Source: JBGSYJ01 sp041748075 (lineage in GTDB: Bacteria > Acidobacteriota > Thermoanaerobaculia > Gp7-AA8). From it: a stretch of DNA of 56,535 bases. Of this stretch, positions 1 to 8,341 are shown piece after piece. The position numbers were made by a program, and so were the translations under genes. The stretch covers positions 1 through 56,535 of the forward strand of contig JBGTDX010000181.1 of assembly GCA_041748075.1 (NCBI GenBank). Direction: 5' to 3'. Positions within the stretch are counted from its first letter, which is position 1, and each line of letters begins with the position of its first letter. Below the pieces are notes generated by a model. It was not told where the DNA came from. It did not search any database and was given only the letters and a program-made list of their open reading frames with translations.

Positions 1-1522
1 CCCTGCCGTAGCGCTGCACCAGGGCCGTTCCTGGCAACGCGCGTCGCACGTCTTCCTCGAGGACCGGCGCGTCGAACCCCGCGACGATCGCGGACCCCCC
101 TGTGAAGTCGAGCCCGAGCGGCAGGCCTCGGGCCATCGTCAGCGCCACCCCGGCAGCGATGACGACCCCCGAGACCACGAGCGCAAGCTTCCGGTACTTC
201 ATCACGTCGATCGGACCGCGCGCTGCCAGAAGCCCTGGCCGCTCCGATCCGAGCTTCGGGCGGCGACCGAACGCCATTGCGATCTCGAACATCGCCCGCG
301 AAACCATAACGGCGGTGAACAGGTTTACCACCAGGCCGAGACTGAGAATCGTCGCGAACCCGCGGATGGCGCCGCCACCGAACTGAAAGAGAAATGCCGC
401 CGCGATGAGCGACGTGATGTGCGTGTCGAGGATTGTCAGAAACACGCGATCGAAGCCGGCCGTCACGGCCTGCCGCACGGATTTCCCGCTCCGCAGCTCT
501 TCCTTGATGCGCTCGAAGATGAGAACGTTCGAGTCGACGCCCATCCCGATCGTCAAAATCAACCCGGCGATGCCCGGTAACGTCAGTGCCGCCTCGAAAT
601 AGGCCATGGCGCCCAGGAGGATGGCCAGGTTGGCAACGAGCGCGATGATTGCGTTGACTCCGGCTCCGCGGTAGTAGGCGAGCATGAACGCCGCGACGAG
701 CAGGAGCCCGCCCACCGATGCGGCTACGCCGGCATCGACCGCGGTCGCCCCGAGAGTGGGACCGACGTACTCGCCGCCGAGAAAGGTCATCGACGCCGGC
801 AGCGCGCCCGCCTGAAGCAGAAGCCTGAGGTCAAGCGCTTCCTGCATCGTGAATCCTCCGCTGATGATGCCCTCGCCGGCGGTGATGGGGGTCTCGATGA
901 ATGGCGCGGACTGAACCTCATCGTCGAGAACGATAGCGAGCTGGCGTCCGACGTTGGCCGACGTCACCTCGGCGAAGCGACGCGCGCCGTCGGGCGTGAG
1001 TGTGAAGCCGACGGCCGGCTGCCCGAAGTCGTCACGCGTCACCCGTGCCCGCCGGATGTCGCTGCCAGTGACCGCAGCAGTGGTGGTCGATCCATCCTCG
1101 ACCAGCTTGAACTCGAGCCGGGCGGTGGCACCGACGATCGCGCGCGCACGCTCGACGTCCGTGAAGCCCGGAAGTTGGACGAGGATCTCGTCGCCTCGAT
1201 CTCCCTGAACGGCGATCACCGGCTCGACTACGCCGAGTGCGTTGATGCGCCGGTCGATGGCCTCCTTCGCCTGCGCGACGATGTCGGCGCGTGTGAGGCC
1301 TTCGTCAGCGCTCGCACGGGTGAGCGCCTCGTCGGCGTTGATCCGCAGCACGAACTGCACGCCCCCTCGGAGATCGAGGCCAAGCCGCAGACTCTTTTCG
1401 GCGAGAAAGGCGGGTGCGGGCAGTCCGAAGTGATCTGCCAATGGCGGGAACCACGCGAAAAATGATGTAACGATGACGACGGCAAGAATGACGGCGAGCT
1501 TCCAGCGCAATCTGCGATTCAT
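1..1522 (-). CDS. secDF: Protein translocase SecDF fusion (partial, C-terminus beyond window)
   Basis: The product is the SecD/SecF accessory part of the Sec translocon, which uses the proton gradient to pull secreted proteins across the inner membrane. The ATG at 1522 follows a strong AGGAGGGG ribosome site. About 507 codons are open to the window edge. An N-terminal membrane segment (residues 9-25) is followed by the SecD signature LGLDLRGGVQFVL (about 45-57), the periplasmic domain, and the membrane block with GMGVDSNVLIFERIKEE. Near residue 440 the chain continues without a stop into a SecF start (MKYRKLALVVSG, then LPLGLDFTGGS), so secD and secF are one gene, a known arrangement in several phyla. 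The SecF membrane region is missing only because the window ends. Confidence 0.95.
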   Translation of the reverse strand, partial: MNRRLRWKLAVILAVVIVTSFFAWFPPLADHFGLPAPAFLAEKSLRLGLDLRGGVQFVLRINADEALTRASADEGLTRADIVAQAKEAIDRRINALGVVEPVIAVQGDRGDEILVQLPGFTDVERARAIVGATARLEFKLVEDGSTTTAAVTGSDIRRARVTRDDFGQPAVGFTLTPDGARRFAEVTSANVGRQLAIVLDDEVQSAPFIETPITAGEGIISGGFTMQEALDLRLLLQAGALPASMTFLGGEYVGPTLGATAVDAGVAASVGGLLLVAAFMLAYYRGAGVNAIIALVANLAILLGAMAYFEAALTLPGIAGLILTIGMGVDSNVLIFERIKEELRSGKSVRQAVTAGFDRVFLTILDTHITSLIAAAFLFQFGGGAIRGFATILSLGLVVNLFTAVMVSRAMFEIAMAFGRRPKLGSERPGLLAARGPIDVMKYRKLALVVSGVVIAAGVALTMARGLPLGLDFTGGSAIVAGFDAPVLEEDVRRALPGTALVQRYGR

Positions 1523-1581
1523 GAACCCCTCCTGGGTTGACACCAAGACACACCACGACCAGCAAAGACGTGAAGGGGGTA

Positions 1582-1905
1582 TCAGATCAGGAGAGGGAAC
1601 GAATGAGGTTTGGAGACGCCGTAGACCGGTACGGTTGACGCCTGGCGGCTGTCCGACGAGACGTCCGGAGCGGGAAGCATCCCGAAGCGCGCCTCGAAGT
1701 CGAAAAGCGTCTGCGCGGAGGCCGGAGCGGTCATCGCCGCTCTCACGATCACAGGAAGCTCGGGGTCTGGAGAAGGTTGGGCCGCAAGCCGACTCGCTTC
1801 GCCGCCGCCCTGCAACGGCTCGATCGAGTGCGCATCGCCGTGGGAGAGTCCCGCAATGGCGAGGAGCGCAAACGCGAACGCGATCAGGATGTGACGAAGC
1901 TTCAC
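1582..1905 (-). CDS. Small putative secreted protein, unknown function
   Basis: The frame encodes about 107 residues from a GTG at 1905. It starts with a convincing signal peptide: VKLRH, then a hydrophobic core (ILIAFAFALLAIAGL), then SHGDAHS. The rest is Pro/Ala-rich with no motif I recognise. The same frame stays open further upstream to 1983, but that part is not protein-like and the signal peptide argues for the GTG. No clear Shine-Dalgarno precedes it. It lies 59 bp upstream of secDF on the same strand and might share its transcript. A spurious frame in GC-rich DNA remains possible. Confidence 0.45.
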   Translation of the reverse strand: MKLRHILIAFAFALLAIAGLSHGDAHSIEPLQGGGEASRLAAQPSPDPELPVIVRAAMTAPASAQTLFDFEARFGMLPAPDVSSDSRQASTVPVYGVSKPHSFPLLI

Positions 1906-2125
1906 CGGGACATTGTGTTGACGATTGGGGCGGGAGTCAAGAAGAGCTTCCGGTGGGCCGTATGGTTCCAGAGCGACATGCATGTTCGGTCACCGATGCC
2001 GCTGCAGGCAGCAATCTGCCGCACGCGAGAACTGGGAAGCGTTCCATTCCTCTCCACACGAGGGGGTCCCGTCGTGGTGGAGCTCGGAAGGTCACGACTT
2101 CCGCTGTCCTTGGTATTAACTTTAT

Positions 2126-2166
2126 AGTACAAAGTACTTGACATAAAGAAACTCGCGGACTATCTT
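2126..2166 (+). promoter_or_regulatory. Sigma70-type promoter with overlapping dyad operator
   Basis: TTGACA (2138-2143), a 17-nt spacer and TATCTT (2161-2166) form a good promoter. The inverted repeat AGTAC-AAA-GTACT (2126-2138) abuts and overlaps the -35 box, as expected for a repressor site. The start codon at 2173 is only 6 nt after the -10 box, so the mRNA should be leaderless. The winged-helix gene at 2762 in the same operon is the natural candidate for binding the dyad. Confidence 0.75.
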
Positions 2167-2172
2167 CTTTCC

Positions 2173-2769
2173 ATGAAGCGTGAAACCGATCAGCCACACA
2201 GCCTCCACGAGCATGCGGCCGAGAACCTCGTCTTCATCCGCGATGCGATGGAGCGCGCAGGCTCGTTCACGGCGGTTCCGGGCTGGGGCGGTGTCGTCAT
2301 GGGGCTGGCGGGACTCGCGGCGGCGATTATCGCTGCGGGGCAGGAAACCCGCGAGGCGTGGCTGATCACCTGGCTCGCGGCCGCTGCGGTCGCAATCGCC
2401 GTGGGACTGGTCTCGATGCTGCTCAAGTCGCGCGAAGCCGGGCTGCCGTTCTTTTCGCGCCCCGCGCGCCAGTTCGCCTTCAGCTACTCACCCGCCATTC
2501 TCGCGGGAGTGTTCCTCACCGCCGCGCTCGCACGCGCCGGGCTTTACTCGCTCCTTCCGGGAGTGTGGCTCCTCCTGTACGGAGCGGGCGTCGTTGCAGG
2601 CGGTACGTTCTCCGTGCGCGTCGTTCCGTTGATGGGCGTCCTCTTCTTCTTTCTCGGAGCGATCGCTCTGTTCAGCTCTCCAGTGATTGGCGACATCTGT
2701 CTCGGCATCGGATTCGGAGCGCTCCACATCGTCTTCGGAGCGATCATCGCGAGGAGGTACGGTGGCTAA
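2173..2769 (+). CDS. Polytopic membrane protein paired with a winged-helix regulator
   Basis: This 198-residue protein has a short charged N-terminus (MKRETDQPHSLHEHAAENL) and about six hydrophobic segments between residues 35 and 195. It ends IIARRYGG. I do not recognise a named family with certainty. Its position as first gene of an operon, overlapping a small winged-helix regulator by 8 nt, matches the common two-gene modules of a membrane protein plus a DNA-binding protein of the PF13601 type. The ATG at 2173 is set by the promoter just upstream (leaderless). The role could be sensing or export at the membrane, but nothing in the sequence decides this. Confidence 0.8.
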   Translation: MKRETDQPHSLHEHAAENLVFIRDAMERAGSFTAVPGWGGVVMGLAGLAAAIIAAGQETREAWLITWLAAAAVAIAVGLVSMLLKSREAGLPFFSRPARQFAFSYSPAILAGVFLTAALARAGLYSLLPGVWLLLYGAGVVAGGTFSVRVVPLMGVLFFFLGAIALFSSPVIGDICLGIGFGALHIVFGAIIARRYGG

Positions 2770-3136
2770 GAAAGCCGTAAAACCGAAATATCAGGTACCA
2801 CCCGCCGAGCTCGTTCCAGTCGACGGCGCGGTGGAGAACACCGCAGATCTCGACCGGCTCATTCACGACCGGCTCCGCCTCGGCATTCTCAGTGCCCTGG
2901 CAGTCAACGAATGCCTGAGCTTCACCGAGCTCAGGACCCTGCTCAAGACGACCGACGGCAATCTCAGCGTGCACGCCCGCAAGCTCGAGGACGCCGACTA
3001 CCTCGCCTGTGAAAAGTCGTTTCAGGGACGAGTGCCGCACACGGAGTACCGGCTGACGAAAAATGGCCGCCGTGCGTTGCAGCGCTACCTCGACCACATG
3101 GAAGCGCTGATAGCAGCCACGCGGGGGAGCAGATGA
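2762..3136 (+). CDS. Winged helix-turn-helix transcriptional regulator
   Basis: The product has about 124 residues from a GTG at 2762, preceded 4 nt upstream by GAGGAGG and overlapping the membrane-protein stop by 8 nt, so translation is coupled. Residues 30-115 form one winged-helix domain of the HTH_34/MarR-like kind: LDRLIHDRLRLGILSAL, the recognition region LLKTTDGNLSVHARKLEDADYL, and a wing ending TEYRLTKNGRRALQRYL. Such proteins usually repress their own operon. The AGTAC-AAA-GTACT dyad at the operon promoter is the likely site. An in-frame ATG further upstream (2687) lies inside the membrane-protein gene and has no ribosome site. Confidence 0.88.
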   Translation: MAKKAVKPKYQVPPAELVPVDGAVENTADLDRLIHDRLRLGILSALAVNECLSFTELRTLLKTTDGNLSVHARKLEDADYLACEKSFQGRVPHTEYRLTKNGRRALQRYLDHMEALIAATRGSR

Positions 3137-3183
3137 GAGGCTCGAAAGACCGGCTGCTGGCGCTCGGTGTACTCCAACTGTGA
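3133..3183 (+). CDS. Possible 16-codon coupling ORF
   Basis: An ATG overlapping the regulator stop (ATGA, 3133-3136) opens a frame encoding MRGSKDRLLALGVLQL. Its TGA stop (3181-3183) overlaps the GTG start of the next gene (GTGA, 3180-3183). The arrangement would carry ribosomes from the regulator to the DUF2236 gene, which has no Shine-Dalgarno of its own. It may equally be a chance frame. Confidence 0.3.
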   Translation: MRGSKDRLLALGVLQL

Positions 3184-3992
3184 TTGATTTCGTCGATCGA
3201 GGTTCCGTCGTGCGGAGGATCTGGGGAAATGGAGACATGGTGCTCCTGGTCTTCGCCGGTTCTGCGGCGGAGTTCGCGCTCAACCGTGCCGTCGACTGGC
3301 TGTTCTTTAGCGGAAAGCTACCGCGCGATCCCATCGGCCGGCTCTTTTCCACGGCAACCTATTCGCAGCAGATTGTCTTCGCCGACGTTTCGACTGCCTC
3401 GCGCACGCTCGAACGAATCCGGGCTGTTCATCAGGCGGTCGAGCGCCAGCGAGGTCAGCACATCCCTGACTGGGCCCACCGCGATGTGCTCTACATGCTC
3501 ATCGATTACTCCGAGAGAGCACATGAGATGCTCGCGCGGCCGCTGAGTGCAGGGGAGCAGCGCGAGCTCTATGACGTGTTCTACCGCGTGGGTACCGGCC
3601 TCGGGATCCCCGACCTCCCGCGGACATACGCAGGCTGGAAAGCAGATCGCGAACTCCACCTTCACCGCGATCTGCGGAATGGCAATGGCACTGAAGCGCT
3701 CTACGCCGCGTATCGGAATCACCTTGGCCCCTTTCGGTATCGTCTCCTGGTGTGGGTTCAGGCGATTCTCACTCCTGATCATGTGCGGAGCCTGCTGCGG
3801 CTGAAGCGTGCAGGCTGGCTGCAACCTTTGCTTCGGTTCTATCCCATGATGGTCCTCGCGGGATTGCGCTCGATCATCCAGCAGCTACTCATGCCATCAA
3901 GGTACCTCCCCGCCGTGCGAGCGCTGGATCACCCGGCGGCAAGCGCTCCGGAGACGCGCTTCAGCGTCACTCGCCTCACTTGCCCCGAATGA
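3180..3992 (+). CDS. Oxygenase MpaB-like family protein (DUF2236)
   Basis: This 270-residue protein resembles the DUF2236 / MpaB / latex-clearing-protein group, heme-binding oxygenase-like helical proteins. The evidence is the N-terminal block SVVRRIWGNGDMVLLVFAG, the THE-type helices with conserved histidines (VHQAVERQRGQHIPDWAHRDVL, split around residues 81-103) and the overall length. The usual glutamine-histidine-proline motif of the first helix is not obvious, so activity is uncertain. It is the third gene of the operon starting at 2173, about 43 bp after the regulator. The GTG start at 3180 lacks a ribosome site and may depend on coupling through the small ORF at 3133. Its end overlaps the convergent protease gene by 17 bp. 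Confidence 0.7.
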   Translation: MIDFVDRGSVVRRIWGNGDMVLLVFAGSAAEFALNRAVDWLFFSGKLPRDPIGRLFSTATYSQQIVFADVSTASRTLERIRAVHQAVERQRGQHIPDWAHRDVLYMLIDYSERAHEMLARPLSAGEQRELYDVFYRVGTGLGIPDLPRTYAGWKADRELHLHRDLRNGNGTEALYAAYRNHLGPFRYRLLVWVQAILTPDHVRSLLRLKRAGWLQPLLRFYPMMVLAGLRSIIQQLLMPSRYLPAVRALDHPAASAPETRFSVTRLTCPE

Positions 3993-6900
3993 AGATCGGA
4001 TCTCCTGACTTGTTGTCGATGACCGAGCCGTACGCGAGGAGCGTCGGGGCGGTGTCGGTGGTCGCCCTCACCGTGATCGAACCGAGTCCCAGCACATTGA
4101 GTTGCGGGAAGAGCTGGGCGAGCGACGCCTGAGTCTGCGACTTCGGCAGCACGGTGACGAATCCCGATGCGATCTCCCGGCTGAAGCGGTCGTAGACGCG
4201 TATGACGACTCCGATGGGCTGATCGCCGCTGTTGACGAATCCGAGATTCGTCCGGAACTCTCCGTCGGCCCGGAGTCCGGTGACGATCGCTTCGCGGCCG
4301 AACTTCGACGTCTCTGTCGAATCGATCCACTGTCCGAACGTGCCGCCGTCTCCTTCACGAGTCGTGTATGTCCGGCTGTTGACGATCGGACCCACGTTCG
4401 CACCGGACGACGTGATGATGAGGGCACCGTTACTGTTGCCGGCCCCGAGCCAGGTGACGACGTCTTCGATTGTAATCGTTCTGCCTGGCTGCAGGGTCAG
4501 ACCCTTCGGTTGCGCGTTCCGATTGTCGGCGTTCGCCACCCACAGACGGATCGAGAGATTCATCACCGATACGGTCGGATTGAGAATCGTCACGTCGCTG
4601 CGCCAGAACGTACCGCCCGCTCCGGGAATCCGAGCGACGGCAGGAACGACGACCTTTTTTCCGGCCGGGGCCGGGATGGAAGGATAGAAAATGGGATCCT
4701 GCGTCCGGTTGTCGATCGTGGAGGCGTACGCGCTCAGGGCTCCCTCGGATGCCGCCTGCACTTTCATCGACAGGTTGCTCTTCGAGAGCCCATTGAGTTG
4801 CGGAAAGAGTGCAACGAGACCCACCTGCTGGAAGTTGTTGCCCGGAACCGACACGGTCGTCGTGCCGAGGACGCTGCTGTCCGTGTCGATGAGAGTGAGC
4901 GTCGTGCTCACCGCGGAGCCTGACTTATTCACCAGCCCGATGTTCGTCCTGAAGTTCGGATTCGCCTGGATGCCGGTCAGGAACGTGACCGCCGGAAGAT
5001 CTTCGACGTCCGGGACGTACTGGCCGTAGGTTCCCTGAGGGCTCGTGGTGAAGGTTCTGCTCGAGACGCGAACCTGCGGCTTTCCGTTCGGATTGCTCGC
5101 CTCGATGGCCAGCGCTCCCGAGCCCGACGAAATTCCGAACAGGTCCGGTAGGGTGTTTGTCCAGGTGACCGTGCCTCCCGCGCCGAGCACGATCTCGCGT
5201 GCCAGCGAAGGACCGCCGGCTCCGGGAACGAAGGAAAGGGTCATGTTCGCCGATTCGGTGCCGGGGTTGAACATGCTCAATTCGGTGCGCCAGAAGGTCG
5301 AGCCCTGGCCGCTCGTCTGGGTTGTGACCGGAACGAGTGAGCGGAAGCGCTCTGCTGCCGCAGGAGTCACAACAATTGTCTTCGTTCTGCTGCCTGACGA
5401 CTGGCCATTGCTCGCCGTGAGCGTCACCATGTACGTGCCCGGCCCGGCGTAGGCATGCGTGGGATTCGCCAGGTTCGAGGTCTGTCCATCGCCGAAGCTC
5501 CAGCTCCACGAAGTCGGAGAGCCTGAGGAGCGGTCTGCGAAGGCCACGAGCTGAAGAACGCCCGGGGTCATATTCGATATGTCGAACTCCACGCTGACGT
5601 TCGGAAGCGCCGGAGTCGAAGCTGCCACGACGATATTCTGCGACGAGGCGGCGGAGCTCGTGCCGTTCGAGACCGACACGGTGACGAGATACGTTCCGGG
5701 GTTGCCGAACTTCTTCGACGGATTCTGCTGGTTCGATCCGGTTCCATCACCGAAGTTCCACGTCCACGAGGTCACGCCTCCCGTGGAAGCATCAGCAAAC
5801 TGAATCGTCGTATCGGTCGTCGGACTCTGAGGCGAGTAGCTGAAGGCTGCCGCCACGCTGGACGTGGGTGCAGTGACGGTCACGGACTTGCTCTGTGAGG
5901 ATTGTCCTCCGTCTCCGTTAATCACGAGAGTGATCGTGTAGCCGCCGGGAGATGAGTAGACGTGCGACGGCGAGGTTTCACTCGAGGTGAGGCCATCGCC
6001 GAAGTTCCAGAGCCGCGATGTGATATTTCCCGTCGAGGTATCGGTAAACTTGAATACCGTCTGCCCGGCCACGCCGTTCGTCTGCGAGACTGTGAAATTG
6101 GCGATCAGCGAGGGTGGCGGCGGACTGCTGCTGACCGTAATGGTTGCAGTGTTGCTGTTTGCCGAACCGCAATCATTGGCAGCGCGAACCCAGTAGCTGG
6201 TCGTTGTGGAAGGCGCGACGTTGATCGACGTATTGGTTGCGCCCGGGATTGGCTGCGACGTGTTTCCGCTGCTGCCCTGATACCACTGGTAGGTTACAGG
6301 CGCCGTGCCGCTGGAAGAGACCGACAGCGTCGCCGTCTGCCCTGCATTGATCGTCGAGGACTGCGGCTGTGAAGTGATCGCAGGCGCCGTGCAGGTCGGT
6401 CCGGTGCCGCAGGACTTTCCTCCATCCCCGTACAACCATCGCGCGCCGTCCTGGTCGTCGGTTCCAAGATTGGAATTGCTTCCGACGGTCGAGCGCATGA
6501 TTGCCGAGCTCTCGTCCCCGCGACAGGTATCGTGAGGGGAAGCGTCCTGATCCGAGTGTCCGAAACCGAGCGTGTGTCCCAGCTCGTGCACCAGCACCGC
6601 CTGAATCACCGCGGAGCTCAGCTGGTTCGGCGAGCTGAATCGCCGCAGCCAGACCTCGCCTCCGGTGATGGTGCCCCACGTCTCGCCCCGATGGGTGTGG
6701 CTTCCTCCGCCCTTGGGCCCGCCGCATCCCACCACGCCGAGCGACGGGGGCAGAGGGGTATCCCATCCGCATGGGCTCGTTAGAGCGTCGAGATGGATCT
6801 GATTCGGACCGCCCATCGAGTAGTTGATCGTCGAGCCCGGGTCGTTCGTCCAGATGGCGAGCGCGTTCTGCGATTCCTGAACGCCTCCTCCGCCGTTCGC

Positions 6901-7653
6901 GACGCCGTCGGTCTGCCATCCGGCAGTCGCCCCGTTGTTGTACCGCCAGAGGCCACCGATGGTCGACCAGTTGGGTGTGACCGTCTTTCTGTCGTTGTGG
7001 CGAACGGGCTTCAGTTCTCCCGATGGGAATCCCCGGAGATCTTCGCTCGCCGTTCCGTCGCTCTCGAGAAACTCGAGGAACCGGCTCAGATCACGCGCGG
7101 GACCCCGGCTGTCGAGATCGAGCGATGAGGAGGCCTTGTTCGTTCTTTCGAGGATCTCGACTTCCGGATTTGTCCGGATCGACAGATCAGGTCGGGCAAA
7201 ACGGTTTCCGTTCGCATCGCGCCAGACTTCGAACTTGCCCAGCAGCATCTCCGCGGTCTGGTAGGTGCGGCGCGCATCTTCGATGGCGAACACGATCACC
7301 TCCGATCCCGGGTTGTACTCGGGACGGCCCCAGAGCTTGAAGAAGCGTCCGTCGGGAAGAGTGCCTCCGGCCTGCCGGACCCTCAGATCTCCTGATACGG
7401 TTCCCTTGAGAACGGCCAGCGGCTCGATGACGCTGACGGTTTCCGGATAGCCATCTGCAACCTCGATCACCTCGCTCGAGACGACGATTCCGTGGACGAT
7501 GACCTTGGAACGGTCCAGCAGTTCACGATCGGTGAGAGGAACGACGGTCGTCGCGGAAACAGAGCCCGCGAGCAGAAGGAGGAAGAAAGAGGGCAGAAAA
7601 AGGTGCCCGCCTCCGGTTGTGCTGCGATCGGCTCTGAATGACCTGAAACTCAT
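3976..7653 (-). CDS. Secreted matrixin-like zinc metalloprotease with Ig-like, PKD and C-terminal tandem repeat domains
   Basis: This is a 1225-residue exported protein. The signal peptide (LFLPSFFLLLLAGSVSA, ending near residue 34) leads into a beta-rich domain starting TTVVPLTDRELL. The metzincin zinc motif HELGHTLGFGH (356-366) is complete with three histidines and the catalytic Glu, and a Met-turn-like SSAIMRS follows. After it come one Ig-like segment (about 405-495) and three PKD domains, each with a WxFGDG core (WNFGDG, WNFGDG, WSFGDG). Two diverged copies of a roughly 220-residue unit end the protein, each with TFWR(T/S)(E/D), an FRTN(I/L)G motif and IDN...DPIF. The start at 7653 is chosen because GGAG lies 7 nt upstream; an in-frame ATG at 7665 is the alternative. 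Expression is probably set by the riboswitch upstream. Its role is likely extracellular protein degradation. Confidence 0.9.
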   Translation of the reverse strand: MSFRSFRADRSTTGGGHLFLPSFFLLLLAGSVSATTVVPLTDRELLDRSKVIVHGIVVSSEVIEVADGYPETVSVIEPLAVLKGTVSGDLRVRQAGGTLPDGRFFKLWGRPEYNPGSEVIVFAIEDARRTYQTAEMLLGKFEVWRDANGNRFARPDLSIRTNPEVEILERTNKASSSLDLDSRGPARDLSRFLEFLESDGTASEDLRGFPSGELKPVRHNDRKTVTPNWSTIGGLWRYNNGATAGWQTDGVANGGGGVQESQNALAIWTNDPGSTINYSMGGPNQIHLDALTSPCGWDTPLPPSLGVVGCGGPKGGGSHTHRGETWGTITGGEVWLRRFSSPNQLSSAVIQAVLVHELGHTLGFGHSDQDASPHDTCRGDESSAIMRSTVGSNSNLGTDDQDGARWLYGDGGKSCGTGPTCTAPAITSQPQSSTINAGQTATLSVSSSGTAPVTYQWYQGSSGNTSQPIPGATNTSINVAPSTTTSYWVRAANDCGSANSNTATITVSSSPPPPSLIANFTVSQTNGVAGQTVFKFTDTSTGNITSRLWNFGDGLTSSETSPSHVYSSPGGYTITLVINGDGGQSSQSKSVTVTAPTSSVAAAFSYSPQSPTTDTTIQFADASTGGVTSWTWNFGDGTGSNQQNPSKKFGNPGTYLVTVSVSNGTSSAASSQNIVVAASTPALPNVSVEFDISNMTPGVLQLVAFADRSSGSPTSWSWSFGDGQTSNLANPTHAYAGPGTYMVTLTASNGQSSGSRTKTIVVTPAAAERFRSLVPVTTQTSGQGSTFWRTELSMFNPGTESANMTLSFVPGAGGPSLAREIVLGAGGTVTWTNTLPDLFGISSGSGALAIEASNPNGKPQVRVSSRTFTTSPQGTYGQYVPDVEDLPAVTFLTGIQANPNFRTNIGLVNKSGSAVSTTLTLIDTDSSVLGTTTVSVPGNNFQQVGLVALFPQLNGLSKSNLSMKVQAASEGALSAYASTIDNRTQDPIFYPSIPAPAGKKVVVPAVARIPGAGGTFWRSDVTILNPTVSVMNLSIRLWVANADNRNAQPKGLTLQPGRTITIEDVVTWLGAGNSNGALIITSSGANVGPIVNSRTYTTREGDGGTFGQWIDSTETSKFGREAIVTGLRADGEFRTNLGFVNSGDQPIGVVIRVYDRFSREIASGFVTVLPKSQTQASLAQLFPQLNVLGLGSITVRATTDTAPTLLAYGSVIDNKSGDPIFIRGK

Positions 7654-7712
7654 CGGACGCTCCATCCGCGGTCACTCACGCTTACCACTTGGAACGTCCT
7701 CATCGCGAGGGT

Positions 7713-7730
7713 TGAAGAGTTATCTCTTCA
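7713..7730 (-). promoter_or_regulatory. Hairpin between riboswitch and protease start
   Basis: A perfect 7-bp stem with a 4-nt loop (TGAAGAG-ATAA-CTCTTCA) follows immediately after the riboswitch P1 helix, about 48 nt before the protease start. It is not followed by a U-run, so it is not a standard terminator. It may belong to the expression platform. Confidence 0.45.
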
Positions 7731-7817
7731 GCACGTTCGGCAGCCCAGCCGTCTGACGAATCAGACCCGAAGCTTTGCGTCACCCCGTCGCCGGGGCTTT
7801 GCCTTTGTCGCGTGACC
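7731..7817 (-). promoter_or_regulatory. Cyclic-di-GMP-I (GEMM-I) riboswitch
   Basis: Read on the minus strand, the segment opens GGTCACGCGACAAAGGCAAA, has a hairpin CCCCG-GCGA-CGGGG (GNRA loop), then the hallmark GTGACGCAAAGC, a second hairpin GTCTGA-TTCG-TCAGAC, and closes CTGCCGAACGTG. CACG (7814-7811) pairs with CGTG (7735-7732) as P1. The order and the invariant ACGCAAAGC and GGCAAA blocks match the GEMM-I aptamer. Aligned by eye with the Vibrio Vc2 aptamer, the base at position 20 is G, which favours c-di-GMP over cGAMP. It lies 66 nt before the first possible start codon of the secreted protease, so it should place that gene under second-messenger control. A covariance-model search would settle it. 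Confidence 0.87.
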
Positions 7818-7989
7818 GCGATCTTATTGTTGCAATTGAAAAGTCCCGCAATGCGCGAAATCTTCCCGAACTGCATACTTCATCATACAACGAGAAACCT
7901 CACCCGGTGTGACCGCGCTCACGGCTGAGCGGTTTAGAGCACCAATATCGGAAGAGTAGACGAGGAAAAGCCTGCCCTTGCCCGCCCCG
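7818..7989. other. Non-coding stretch with weak promoter-like boxes
   Basis: No gene is visible here. On the minus strand TTGCGG (7854-7849), a 17-nt gap and AATAAG, just before the riboswitch, is a weak candidate promoter for the protease. The part next to 7990 holds the end of the DUF971 gene's transcription unit without a clear terminator. Confidence 0.35.
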
Positions 7990-8337
7990 TCAGGCCTCCG
8001 GCGGGTTCAACCGATTCAGGGCAGCCGCCCTGCACTCCTCGCAGGGGCAGGCTTTTCGCAGGCTCTCATGGGTCCAGATTCCGTACGTGTGGCCATCAGC
8101 CCAGTTCGGTTGCAGCGCGTAGTTGCCAATGCGTTCGACCGACACGAGTTGGAATGATTGTGGGGAGTAGTTCGGGGCCGGTCCCCGGGCGACGCGTCCG
8201 AAAAGGTCGGGTTCTCCGGAACATGCGGCGCAGGGACAAGCGCGTCGCAGCGACTCGAGAGGGTAGTACGATTCGTGCCCGTCACTCCATACGACGACGA
8301 GGAGGCCGCTGATCTCCTGAAAGGATTTTGGATACAT
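7990..8337 (-). CDS. DUF971 domain protein with paired CxxC motifs
   Basis: This 115-residue protein matches the DUF971 / gamma-butyrobetaine-hydroxylase N-terminal-like fold: a WSDGHESYYPLESLRRACPC block near the start and a second WADGHTYGIWTHESLRKACPC block near the end. Each is followed by a cysteine pair (CPCAAC and CPCEEC), so it probably binds metal. Such domains also occur fused to ApbC/Mrp-type Fe-S scaffold ATPases, but here the protein stands alone. The start at 8337 is chosen over an upstream extension into truA because TACAAT (8350-8345) sits exactly 7 nt before it, implying a leaderless mRNA. The substrate is unknown. Confidence 0.85.
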   Translation of the reverse strand: MYPKSFQEISGLLVVVWSDGHESYYPLESLRRACPCAACSGEPDLFGRVARGPAPNYSPQSFQLVSVERIGNYALQPNWADGHTYGIWTHESLRKACPCEECRAAALNRLNPPEA

Positions 8338-8341
8338 AGCG

